Below, in pieces: positions 56,792-64,000 of a stretch of 64,000 nucleotides of DNA. The position numbers and the translations under genes are program-made. This DNA comes from DATBSK01 sp964501785 (GTDB taxonomy: Bacteria > Actinomycetota > Acidimicrobiia > IMCC26256 > PALSA-555). The DNA is taken from NCBI GenBank assembly GCA_964501785.1, contig CAZCUD010000018.1, forward strand, positions 15,657-79,656, read 5' to 3'. Under the pieces are notes generated by a model. That model did not search any database and was not told where the DNA came from. It was given only the letters and a program-made list of their open reading frames with translations. The stretch's first letter is position 1. Each line of letters begins with the position of its first letter.

Positions 56792-58732
56792 TTACGAGAC
56801 GACGTAGTCGTCGGGGTCGACGCGCTTCGTCCACGCCCAGTAGGTGGGGATCGGCCACGGCGAGAGCGTGTAGATCCGCCCTTCCGGGTTCTTGAAGTGC
56901 GAGTGCTTCACCGACCAGTGCGCCCACACCATCTGGGCGATCTCGTCCTCGTAGCGCCGCCGGTACTCGTCGTGCACCTCGGCCCGCGGCTCCATCGTGC
57001 GGTGGCGCCCCGCGAGCAGGAGGCGGAGCGACTCCATGATGTAGTTGACCTGGCACTCCGACTGGTAGATGAGGCTGCCGCCGTGCGCGAGGTTCGTGCC
57101 CGGCCCGTACAGGCAGAACAGGTTCGGGAAGTTCGGGATCGTGATGCCGAGGTACGCCGTCGGTTCGATGCCCCACTGCTCGCGCAACGTCCGACCGCCG
57201 CGCCCGACGATGCGCATCGGCCACAGGTAGTCGTTGTGCAGGAAGCCGGTGGCGTAGCAGATGACGTCGGCGGGATGGTGCACGCCGTCGACCGTGACGA
57301 TCCCGTCGGCGACGACGCGCTCGATGCCGGTGCGCACCAGCTCGACGTTGGGCTTCTTGAGGCACGCCAGCCACGACCCGTTGTCCTGGAGCATGCGCTT
57401 CGCTGACGTGGGGTAGTCGGGCATGCACCGCTCGAGCAGGTCGGGGTCGTCGCCGATCTGCTCCTTGATCCAGCCACCGAAGATCTCGCGGGTCATCGCG
57501 TTGGTCTCGTTGATGGCGAGGCCGTCGCTGTCGTCGTAGTCGGGGTCGATCCGCGACCGGTCCATCGTGAGGCCCGAGCCGGGATAGAAGGTGAGGAAGC
57601 GGAACCACCGTCCGTAGAACGGGAGGTGACGCATGGCCCAGCGCTCACCGTCGGGCACGCGCTCGTGGTAGTGGGCGTTGGGGAACATCCACTGCGCGGT
57701 CCGCTGGAACACCGTCAGGTGCTCCACCTCGTCGGCGATGGTCGGTGCGATCTGGAAGCCGCTCGCGCCCGCGCCGACGAGCGCGAAGCGCTTGCCGCGG
57801 ATGTCGACGTCGGGGTCCCAGCGCGCGGAGTGGAACCAGGGCCCGGCGAAGTCGTCCATGCCCGGGATGTCGGGCAGGTGGGGCTGGTTGAGGGCGCCCA
57901 CCGCGCTGATCATGGCGAACGCGTCGATGGCGTCGGTCGAGCCGTCGGCCGCGCGCACTTCCACGTTCCAGCGTCCGGTCGCTTCGTCGAACGTCGCCCC
58001 GGTGACCTCCGTGCGCCACCGGCAGTGCTCCTCGATGCCGTACTTGCGCATGACGCGCTCGAAGTACTCCTGGAGCTCGGGCTGCTGCGAGAAGTACTCC
58101 GTCCAGTGATCGGCGGGCTCGAAGGAGTAGCAGTAGAAGTGGCTTCCGATGTCGACGCGTGCGCCCGGGTAGCGGTTGTCCCACCAGGTGCCACCCGGCC
58201 CCGCGCTCTTCTCGACGATCGTGAACGGGATCCCCGCCTGGGAGAGCCGGATCCCCGCGAGCAGCCCGGCCTCACCGCAGCCGATGACCACCACGTGTGC
58301 GTCGGCCTTCACGTCGTCGGGGATCTCGTCGCCCCAGGTGATCGCTCCGGCGTCGGAGCCGTCGAGGTGCAGGTCCTCGAGGAACATCTCGGCGACGTCG
58401 TCGGGCACCGCGGTGCACGCGAGGAACTCCATCATCTCGTGGAGCACCTTCAGTGGTGGTGGTGGAGGGAGGACGCAGCCGCCGTCGCGGAACGCGGCGA
58501 TCGCGGGCAGGGCCTGGCGCCGCACCTCCGCCTTCATGTCCTCGGGCATGTAGCCCTGGTACTCGTTGAGCATCGATCCCTGCGGGCGCAGCTCGCCGCG
58601 GATCCACGAGGGGTCGCCGGTCAGGTGGACCATGGAGCACATCAGCGCGGGCACGCTGACGTCCTCGAGCATCCGCTCGATGGTGGCGTCGTCGTCGTCG
58701 AAGGGCAGGCCGGCGTGGGGGTTGGTCGACAT
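56792..58732 (-). CDS. Baeyer-Villiger-type flavin monooxygenase
   Basis: A 646-residue class B flavoprotein monooxygenase with an extra N-terminal domain of about 145 residues. The FAD site is VVIGCGEAGLLAGI (GxGxxG with Glu-Ala) near residue 147. The BVMO fingerprint F-x-G-x-x-x-H-x-x-x-W/P is present as FAGPWFHSARW, and a second Rossmann (FALVGAGASGFQIAP) binds NADPH. The ATG-type motif is YATGFLHNDY. Such enzymes turn ketones into esters using O2 and NADPH, or hydroxylate steroids and alkyl compounds. The long N-terminus matches actinobacterial ketone and steroid monooxygenases. An esterase-like hydrolase is encoded upstream. Confidence 0.92.
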   Translation of the reverse strand: MSTNPHAGLPFDDDDATIERMLEDVSVPALMCSMVHLTGDPSWIRGELRPQGSMLNEYQGYMPEDMKAEVRRQALPAIAAFRDGGCVLPPPPPLKVLHEMMEFLACTAVPDDVAEMFLEDLHLDGSDAGAITWGDEIPDDVKADAHVVVIGCGEAGLLAGIRLSQAGIPFTIVEKSAGPGGTWWDNRYPGARVDIGSHFYCYSFEPADHWTEYFSQQPELQEYFERVMRKYGIEEHCRWRTEVTGATFDEATGRWNVEVRAADGSTDAIDAFAMISAVGALNQPHLPDIPGMDDFAGPWFHSARWDPDVDIRGKRFALVGAGASGFQIAPTIADEVEHLTVFQRTAQWMFPNAHYHERVPDGERWAMRHLPFYGRWFRFLTFYPGSGLTMDRSRIDPDYDDSDGLAINETNAMTREIFGGWIKEQIGDDPDLLERCMPDYPTSAKRMLQDNGSWLACLKKPNVELVRTGIERVVADGIVTVDGVHHPADVICYATGFLHNDYLWPMRIVGRGGRTLREQWGIEPTAYLGITIPNFPNLFCLYGPGTNLAHGGSLIYQSECQVNYIMESLRLLLAGRHRTMEPRAEVHDEYRRRYEDEIAQMVWAHWSVKHSHFKNPEGRIYTLSPWPIPTYWAWTKRVDPDDYVVS

Positions 58733-58793
58733 CCGGGGCAGTCTGCCATCGCCCCCGGCGCCACCTCGGGGCCGCCGGGCGCGGCCGGGTCTC

Positions 58794-59585
58794 CTACGCG
58801 CGCAGCTCCTCGGGACGACCGATCTCCAGCCAGCGGAACGAGCGGCGGATCGTCTCGGGCGCGTCGGCCAGGGCCTGCTCGACCTCTGCTCGTCCCTCTC
58901 GGAAGTGCGACCAGCCCTCGTAGTGCACCGGGATCGACGTGTGAGGGCGAGCGATCGCGCAGAGCTCGAGTGCCTCGTCCGCGGTCATCGTGTAGCGAAC
59001 GGGACCGGTGACGCCGAACCGCACGCAGCCGAGGTGCAGCACCGCCGTGCCCACGTCGATCCGCTCCGGAACCTCTCGGACGGCGTCGTAGAGCACGGTG
59101 TCACCGAGGATCCACCAGGCGCCGTGCTCCTGGCCCTCCCACTCGAGGGCGAAGCCGACGACGTCGCCGACGACCGGATGGCTGCCGCGGGGACCGTGAC
59201 GGCAGGGCGTCGCGGTGACCGTGATCATCGGTCGACCAGGCGCGGACAGCGTGGTGGTCTCCCAGGGCGCGAGGCCGACCGCGTCGACGTCGAGCCGGCG
59301 CGCGCCGGCCCTCGTGGTGACCACGGTCGCAGCGCTCGGGAGCAGCGCCCGCCCGGCGTCGTCGAGGTTGTCGGCGTGGTGGTCGTGGGTGAGCAGCACG
59401 GCGTCGATCCGTCCGAGGTCGTCGACGTCGACGGCCGGGCCGGTCAGCTTCCGGGACGACGACCCCCAGCCGAAGGCGTACCTCCGGCCGGGGGCGTCGA
59501 ACGTCGGGTCCGTGAGCACTCGCCAGCCGTCGACCTCGAGGAGCGTCGTCGGCCCGCCGATGTGCGTGAGGCGGACGTCGGTCAC
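58794..59585 (-). CDS. MBL-fold metallo-hydrolase (UlaG-like)
   Basis: A 263-residue protein with a GTG start overlapping the stop of the upstream hydrolase gene (GTGA). The zinc motif THDHHADN (H-x-H-x-D-H is here H-D-H-H-A-D) lies near residue 70, and further His are at RHGPRGSH and in IPVHYEGW near the C-terminus. The N-terminus RLTHIGGPTTLLEVDGWRVLTDPTF is typical of the UlaG/NAPE-PLD-like branch. Members hydrolyse lactones or phospholipid amide-type bonds. The place next to a BVMO and an alpha/beta hydrolase suggests lactone or ester opening, but this is inference. Confidence 0.85.
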   Translation of the reverse strand: MTDVRLTHIGGPTTLLEVDGWRVLTDPTFDAPGRRYAFGWGSSSRKLTGPAVDVDDLGRIDAVLLTHDHHADNLDDAGRALLPSAATVVTTRAGARRLDVDAVGLAPWETTTLSAPGRPMITVTATPCRHGPRGSHPVVGDVVGFALEWEGQEHGAWWILGDTVLYDAVREVPERIDVGTAVLHLGCVRFGVTGPVRYTMTADEALELCAIARPHTSIPVHYEGWSHFREGRAEVEQALADAPETIRRSFRWLEIGRPEELRA

Positions 59586-60412
59586 GCGGGGCTCGCCGCC
59601 TCCGTACGAGCGTGCTCGACGGCCCAGTCGAGGACCTCGTCCGCGATCTTCTCCCAGCCGTCCTGCGCGGGGAGCAGGTGCGCGTAGCCCTCGTACTCGG
59701 TGACCTCGGTGATCGTGTCCCCCTTGTAGTGCTTCGCGTTCGAGCGCTGGACGCTCGGCGGCATGATGTGGTCCTCGCTGCCCGAGACGAACAACAGGGG
59801 AGCGCGGTCGTCGTTCTTGTAGTCGACGGCGATCTCCTGCTTGCCGGGCTTGAAGTTGGCGAGGACGCTCTCCCACAGCACGTGGCCAGAGGCCGGGATC
59901 GCGTAGCGCTCGTAGAGCCGGCGGGCCTCCTCGTCGGAGAAGCCCGTGTTGGTGAACGCGTAGTTCCACTGCTCGAAGGTGAAGCCGATCGCCTTGTGGC
60001 GGTTGGCCGGGTTCTTCAGCACCGGGAACACCGACCGCAGCTGCGAGGGCGGGGTCGCGCGCACGCCCTCGGTCGGTGCGGAGTTGAGCGCCACGCCGGC
60101 GGCGCCGTAGCCACGATCCATCAGCACCTGCACGAACGCGCCGCCGGCGGAGTGGCCGATGAGGATGGGGGGTGCGTCGAGCTCGTCCAGGACGCCCGAC
60201 AGCTTCTCGACGACGGCCGTGGCGGTCAGCTCCTCGATCGGGCTCGGGTCGGCGTTGAGCGCCTCGACCTCGACCTCGAAGCCGGGATAGGCGGGCGCGA
60301 GCACGCGGTAGCCCTTCGCCTCGTAGTGGTCGATCCAGCCCTCCCAGCTCCTGGGGGTCACCCAGAAGCCGTGCACCAGCACGATCGTGTCGGGGTTCAG
60401 CGTCTCGCCCAT
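59582..60412 (-). CDS. Alpha/beta hydrolase (esterase-like)
   Basis: A 276-residue alpha/beta hydrolase. The oxyanion segment is VLVHGFWVTPRSW, the nucleophile elbow GHSAGG holds Ser88, and SGSEDHIMPP and a C-terminal YEGYAHLLPAQDGW offer the catalytic Asp and His. No signal peptide is present. The W-V-T-P-x-S-W segment is often seen in actinobacterial esterases or lactonases. Its likely role in this cluster is to split the ester or lactone made by the neighbouring monooxygenase. It is translationally coupled to the MBL gene (GTGA overlap). Confidence 0.88.
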   Translation of the reverse strand: MGETLNPDTIVLVHGFWVTPRSWEGWIDHYEAKGYRVLAPAYPGFEVEVEALNADPSPIEELTATAVVEKLSGVLDELDAPPILIGHSAGGAFVQVLMDRGYGAAGVALNSAPTEGVRATPPSQLRSVFPVLKNPANRHKAIGFTFEQWNYAFTNTGFSDEEARRLYERYAIPASGHVLWESVLANFKPGKQEIAVDYKNDDRAPLLFVSGSEDHIMPPSVQRSNAKHYKGDTITEVTEYEGYAHLLPAQDGWEKIADEVLDWAVEHARTEAASPA

Positions 60413-60550
60413 GGCTCCTCCTGTGGGGCCGCTCGGGCCCTGCCGGTGGGGGCACGACTGGCCCCCCGCTGCCCCACCGTGACGGAGAAGAGCGCGGGCT
60501 CGAATCCCCCGTGGCGCGTAGTCGTGTGGCGGGTCGACGCGTAGGGGTGG

Positions 60551-63292
60551 TCAGCGGTCGCCGAGTGCGGCGTCGAGCTCACGCCGCGACGAGATTCCGA
60601 GCTTTCGATACACCTTGCGCAGGTGGTAGTCGACGGTGCTGGCGCTGATGAAGAGGTGCGACGCGATCTCGGAGTTGGTCGACCCCGAAGCGGCCAGCCG
60701 GGCCACCTGCTGCTCCTGGGGTGTGAGGTCGCCGGTCGTCTCGACCGACCGGCGCCGCGCGTGCTCGCCGGTCGCGAGGAGCTCGACCCGGGCACGCTCG
60801 GCGAACGTGGCGGCTCCCATCGTCTCGAAGATCTCGAGCGCGAGGCGAAGCTGCGTCCGAGCCTCACGCCGGCGCTTCCGACGTCGCAGCCACTCGCCGT
60901 ACAGAAGGTGCGCGCGAGCCAGGTGGCCTCGGGCCCGGGTCCCGCCGAGCAGCTCGACGGCCTCGGTGTGTGACTGCTCGGCGGTGTCGTCGTCCGCCAG
61001 CAGAGCCCGAGCGCGCGCCGCGAGCCCGAGCGCGAGCGGGGTGCCGCTCACCGCGGCGCGGGACTCGAGCCGATCGAGCGGCTCGCCCGCCGCGCCGGCG
61101 TCGCCCGCTCGCGCGGCAGCCTCGACGAGATCGGGGAGCGCCAAGAGGCTCAGGAAGTACGAGTCCTCGGCGTCCACCTCGAGGGCGTGGCCGAGCGCCG
61201 ACGCGTAGCTGCCCAGTGCGAGGTCGAGCACGCCCAGGCCGTGCTCGGCGTACACGAGCACGCCGCGCTGGCTTCGTGCGTCCGACTCGCGGCGCACGGC
61301 GGCCGCCTCGGCGCGAGCGTCTGCTTCGAGGCCCTGCCACGCGAGGACGACGACGGCGCCGAGGCCGGCCGGATCGCCGCGGGCGGTGCGCAGCTCCCGG
61401 CCCTCGGCGAAGGTGTCGGTGGCTGCCTCGAGCTCGCCACGCACTACCTCCGCCAGCGCGAGGAAGTAGAGGCCGCGGGTGAGCGCAACGAGCGCTCCGC
61501 GGTCGCGCGCCGCGCCGACGAGCCGGCTCGCGAGCGCGTGCACCCGGTCGTAGTCGCCCAGCGAGCCGGCGGCCAGGCAGCCGAACCCGATCCAGCGCAG
61601 CGTGTCGGGATGGTCGAGCGCCTCGTCGTCGAGGATCGCGAGCACGTCCAGCGCTTCGCGGAGGCGCGGGGCGGCGTCTCGGAGCCCACGGGTGTAGAGA
61701 GTGGCGAGCCCGTGGAGCAGCAGGTCACCGGCCGTCGCGTCGCTCTCAGCGGGGAAGCCGATCGCGACGGCCTCGAGCGCGATCTGGTCGATCGTGTCGG
61801 CCGCGGCTCGCCGTCCGGTGAACACGGCCACCGATACCGCATCGAGCAGGGTCTCGCGCGCGGCCGCGGGATCGCGGGCGGCGAGCGCCCGGGCCGACTC
61901 GACGAGGACGGGCAGCGCCTCGTCGGTCTGGCCGAGCGCCAGGTGGCACGCGCCGCGCAGCCGGACCGCGCGCACCTGGACGTCGTCGTCGAGTGGTGCC
62001 GGCAACGCATCGATGCGACGCAGGGCGCGGGCTGGCGCGCCGGCGGCCAGCTCGGCCTCGGCGACCGCGAGCGTCCGCGCAGCCCGCGGTCCGCCATCGG
62101 GGGTCATCTCGACGGCTCGGCTGAGGAACGCCGCGACCGCGAGGTCCCCGCCCCGTCGACGCGCCCGCGCGGCGACTGCCTCGAGCGCGCGCGCGACATC
62201 CTCGTCGGGTTGCTCGGCGGCCGCCGCCCGATGCCAGGCGCGTCGATGCTCCTCGCCTGCGCGGGCGCCGACGGCGGCAAGCGCGTCGTGGGCGCGGCGG
62301 CGGTCGGCCGACGACGCCCCTTGGTAGACGGCGGAGCGGACGAGCGGGTGGCGGAAGGCGAGGATCGGCTCGAGGTCGAGGAACCCGCTCTGCTCGGCCA
62401 CGTCGGCCGCGGAGCTCGGGAGCCCGAGATGGTCGGCGGCCTCCCGTACCACCGACGCGTCGGTCGAACCCTCGGCGGCCGCGACGAGGAGGAACAGCTG
62501 TGCGTCGGCGGGCAGGTCGCGCACCCGGCGCAGGTACTGGGCCTCGAGCTCGCGTCCGACCGGGAGGGGCTGGGGGAGCACTTCGGTGCCCGCCAGCTGC
62601 CCGCGCGTCAACGAGGTCGCGACCTCGACGAGGGCGAGGGGGTTGCCGCGGCACTCGCTGGTCACCCAGTCCGCGACGTCGTCGTCGATCGGGTGCGTGG
62701 CGGCCTCGCGCAGGACCGCCTGCGCGTCGGTGTGCGGGAGGCCGGGCACGTCCAGGATCGTCAGCCCTTCGATCGCTGACGTCGTCTCGGCCGCCGTGCG
62801 CATGCCGAAGACCATCGCGACCGGATCGGCATGCAGTCGCCGTCCGACGAGCGCGAGCACCCGTGCGGACTCCTCGTCCAGCCACTGGAGATCGTCGACC
62901 ACGCAAAGGATGGGTCGGGACGCGGCCTGGGTCGAGAGCAGCGTCAGCGCGCCGAGGCCGACGAACAGTCGGTCGGGCGGGGGGCCCTCTTCGATGCCGA
63001 ACGCGACGTTCAGCGCCTGCTGCTGTGGGACGGGGACCGTGCCGAGCTCGTCGAGCAGCGGTGTCAGCAGGCGGTGGAGGCCAGCGAAGGCCATGTCGCG
63101 CTCGGCCTCCACGCCGCCGATGCGCAGCACCCGGAACCCGTCGGCGGTCTCGGCTGCATGCGCGAGCAGGGCCGACTTCCCGATGCCCGGCTCGCCGCGC
63201 AGGACGAGCGCGCCGCCCAACCCGTCGCGTGCGGCGGTGACGATGGCATCGACGGTCGCGGTCTCCGCTTCGCGCCCGACCAGGTCCGCCAC
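60551..63292 (-). CDS. LuxR-family AAA (LAL-type) transcriptional regulator
   Basis: A 913-residue large ATP-binding LuxR regulator. It opens with the Walker A LRGEPGIGKS (Lys39) and the typical VGREAE start; a Walker B-like VVDDLQWLDEESARVL follows at about residue 130. The central 550 residues are helical repeats (TPR-like) rich in Ala and Arg. The C-terminal HTH (about residues 850-913) is LTPQEQQVARLAASGSTNSEIASHLFISASTVDYHLRKVY, a complete GerE/LuxR domain. LAL proteins activate catabolic or secondary-metabolite operons when they sense an inducer. It is oriented to read out of its gene toward the hydrolase-monooxygenase cluster, 138 bp away, and is the likely regulator of that cluster. 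Confidence 0.93.
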   Translation of the reverse strand: MADLVGREAETATVDAIVTAARDGLGGALVLRGEPGIGKSALLAHAAETADGFRVLRIGGVEAERDMAFAGLHRLLTPLLDELGTVPVPQQQALNVAFGIEEGPPPDRLFVGLGALTLLSTQAASRPILCVVDDLQWLDEESARVLALVGRRLHADPVAMVFGMRTAAETTSAIEGLTILDVPGLPHTDAQAVLREAATHPIDDDVADWVTSECRGNPLALVEVATSLTRGQLAGTEVLPQPLPVGRELEAQYLRRVRDLPADAQLFLLVAAAEGSTDASVVREAADHLGLPSSAADVAEQSGFLDLEPILAFRHPLVRSAVYQGASSADRRRAHDALAAVGARAGEEHRRAWHRAAAAEQPDEDVARALEAVAARARRRGGDLAVAAFLSRAVEMTPDGGPRAARTLAVAEAELAAGAPARALRRIDALPAPLDDDVQVRAVRLRGACHLALGQTDEALPVLVESARALAARDPAAARETLLDAVSVAVFTGRRAAADTIDQIALEAVAIGFPAESDATAGDLLLHGLATLYTRGLRDAAPRLREALDVLAILDDEALDHPDTLRWIGFGCLAAGSLGDYDRVHALASRLVGAARDRGALVALTRGLYFLALAEVVRGELEAATDTFAEGRELRTARGDPAGLGAVVVLAWQGLEADARAEAAAVRRESDARSQRGVLVYAEHGLGVLDLALGSYASALGHALEVDAEDSYFLSLLALPDLVEAAARAGDAGAAGEPLDRLESRAAVSGTPLALGLAARARALLADDDTAEQSHTEAVELLGGTRARGHLARAHLLYGEWLRRRKRRREARTQLRLALEIFETMGAATFAERARVELLATGEHARRRSVETTGDLTPQEQQVARLAASGSTNSEIASHLFISASTVDYHLRKVYRKLGISSRRELDAALGDR

Positions 63293-63323
63293 AGGGGGAA
63301 GGTAGCCGTGGCGCGTGAACGAA

Positions 63324-64000
63324 TCACGCCTCTCGGTCGCGCTTCGCCCGCTTCCGGCGCTTCCCTTCGTGCATGGCTTCGACGCGCGCGACCGGGATGT
63401 CGTGTCCCTCCGCGACGAGATCGGCCGGCAGCTCCTGGGGCGCGGGCATCGCCGTCACCCACGGATCGGCGTCACCGAGGCGTTCGAGCGCGGTGTGGAT
63501 CGTGAAGTCGCCCGGGTGGACGTCGTCGAGGTCGTCCCAGCCGACCGGGTAGGAGACCGGGACTCCCGGGCGCACGCGCGGGCTGTAGACCGAGACGACG
63601 GTCGCGCCCCCGGCGCGGGTCGAGTCGACGAAGACCTTCCCGCCGCGGTCCTCCTTGAGGAACGCGCTCGTCGCGATGGTGGGGTCGAGGCGCTCGGTGC
63701 GGGCGCCGAGGGCGCGGGTCGCAGCTGCCGCGTCCTCCCAGGCCGTGGTCGGCGCGACCGGCACGAAGACGTGCAGGCCCTTGGCCCCGCTGGTCTTCAC
63801 GACTCCGGCGAGGCCGGTGTCGTCGAGCGCCTGGTGCACCAGGTGGGCCACGGCGACGGTCATCGAGAACGCGTCGGCCGTGGGCGGGTCGAGGTCGAGC
63901 ACGAGATGGGTCGGGTGCGTCGGCTGGTCGACCCGCACCAGGCCGGGGTGGTACTCGACGGCGCGCTGGTTGGCGAACCACAGGAGCGTGCGCCGGTCGT
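63324..64000 (-). CDS. LigD-type DNA polymerase domain protein (partial, 5' end outside window)
   Basis: The frame is open through the right end of the window, so the N-terminus is missing; 225 residues remain. The segment LLWFANQRAVEYHPGLVRVDQPTHPTHLVLDLDPPTAD shows the polymerase/primase (PolDom) motif of the NHEJ ligase LigD, with the D-L-D-P metal motif. Further blocks are VKTSGAKGLHVFVPV (the S-G-x-K-G-x-H motif) and VSYPVGWDDLDDVHPGDFTIH. It probably fills or primes ends in non-homologous end joining. The C-terminus is a short basic tail (EGKRRKRAKRDREA); no ligase domain follows, so it is a stand-alone PolDom. Confidence 0.9.
   Translation of the reverse strand, partial: DRRTLLWFANQRAVEYHPGLVRVDQPTHPTHLVLDLDPPTADAFSMTVAVAHLVHQALDDTGLAGVVKTSGAKGLHVFVPVAPTTAWEDAAAATRALGARTERLDPTIATSAFLKEDRGGKVFVDSTRAGGATVVSVYSPRVRPGVPVSYPVGWDDLDDVHPGDFTIHTALERLGDADPWVTAMPAPQELPADLVAEGHDIPVARVEAMHEGKRRKRAKRDREA

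Overview
The window is 64 kb of very GC-rich, densely packed chromosome. Gene content points to a free-living actinobacterium: a WhiB7-type iron-sulfur regulator, DUF3566 and DUF2510 membrane proteins, an F420-type luciferase-like oxidoreductase, an ATP-dependent LigD-like polymerase domain, many GTG starts and several apparently leaderless genes. Deep-branching Actinomycetota such as Acidimicrobiia fit best, but that placement is inference. No phage, transposase or CRISPR array was seen; the only trace of integration is a duplicated tRNA-Val 3' end.

Layout. 0-9 kb: end of a cation transporter, small stress and housekeeping genes, an HTH homing-endonuclease-like gene running into tRNA-Asn, a 3-hydroxyisobutyrate-dehydrogenase-like gene, RidA, a YczE-like membrane protein, a Gfo/Idh/MocA oxidoreductase and a large cyclase-AAA-TPR sensor. 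9-15.7 kb: pterin dehydratase, mobA and fdhD (molybdenum cofactor and formate dehydrogenase maturation), two tandem inositol-phosphatase-family genes, a class A penicillin-binding protein and a DUF3566 protein. 15.9-36.2 kb: an envelope and secretion region with two glycine-rich secreted proteins, a Vgb-like beta-propeller, a sedolisin (S53) protease, a serine hydrolase, whiB7 with an apparent attenuator leader, a second cyclase-AAA regulator, tRNA-Val and its truncated repeat. 36.2-45.6 kb: a signal-peptidase-I-like gene, msrA, metallo-hydrolase, SGNH hydrolase, a DUF1801 fusion, a LysM protein, a ClC channel, and an ArsR regulator between two SRPBCC genes. 45.7-50.2 kb: beta-phosphoglucomutase-like HAD, GH65 phosphorylase and glucose-6-phosphate dehydrogenase, a coherent route from a disaccharide to glucose 6-phosphate and NADPH. 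50.3-53.9 kb: two sigma-70-family factors, a PadR regulator, an anti-sigma-like membrane protein, a secreted paralogue of its outer domain and a small cysteine-rich exported protein. 53.9-63.3 kb: a minus-strand cluster with VOC, AttH-like, luciferase-like, Baeyer-Villiger-type monooxygenase, metallo-hydrolase, alpha/beta hydrolase and a LuxR-AAA regulator, which looks catabolic. The window ends inside a LigD-type polymerase domain gene.

The most interesting signal is a shared C-terminus. Four unrelated exported proteins (two glycine-rich proteins, the Vgb-like propeller and the sedolisin) all end exactly in Pro-(Thr/Arg)-Phe-Thr-Gly before the stop codon, usually after a short hydrophobic run and Glu. 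There is no following membrane segment, so it is not an LPXTG or PEP-CTERM signal. One of the four genes is followed at once by a signal-peptidase-I-like gene that keeps the catalytic Ser but seems to lack the Lys. I propose the tail as a candidate new C-terminal sorting or recognition tag. Other notable items are a 43-bp palindromic repeat family (four copies), a whiB7 uORF-terminator leader, and a leaderless promoter pattern (TANNNT, 6-7 nt, start codon).
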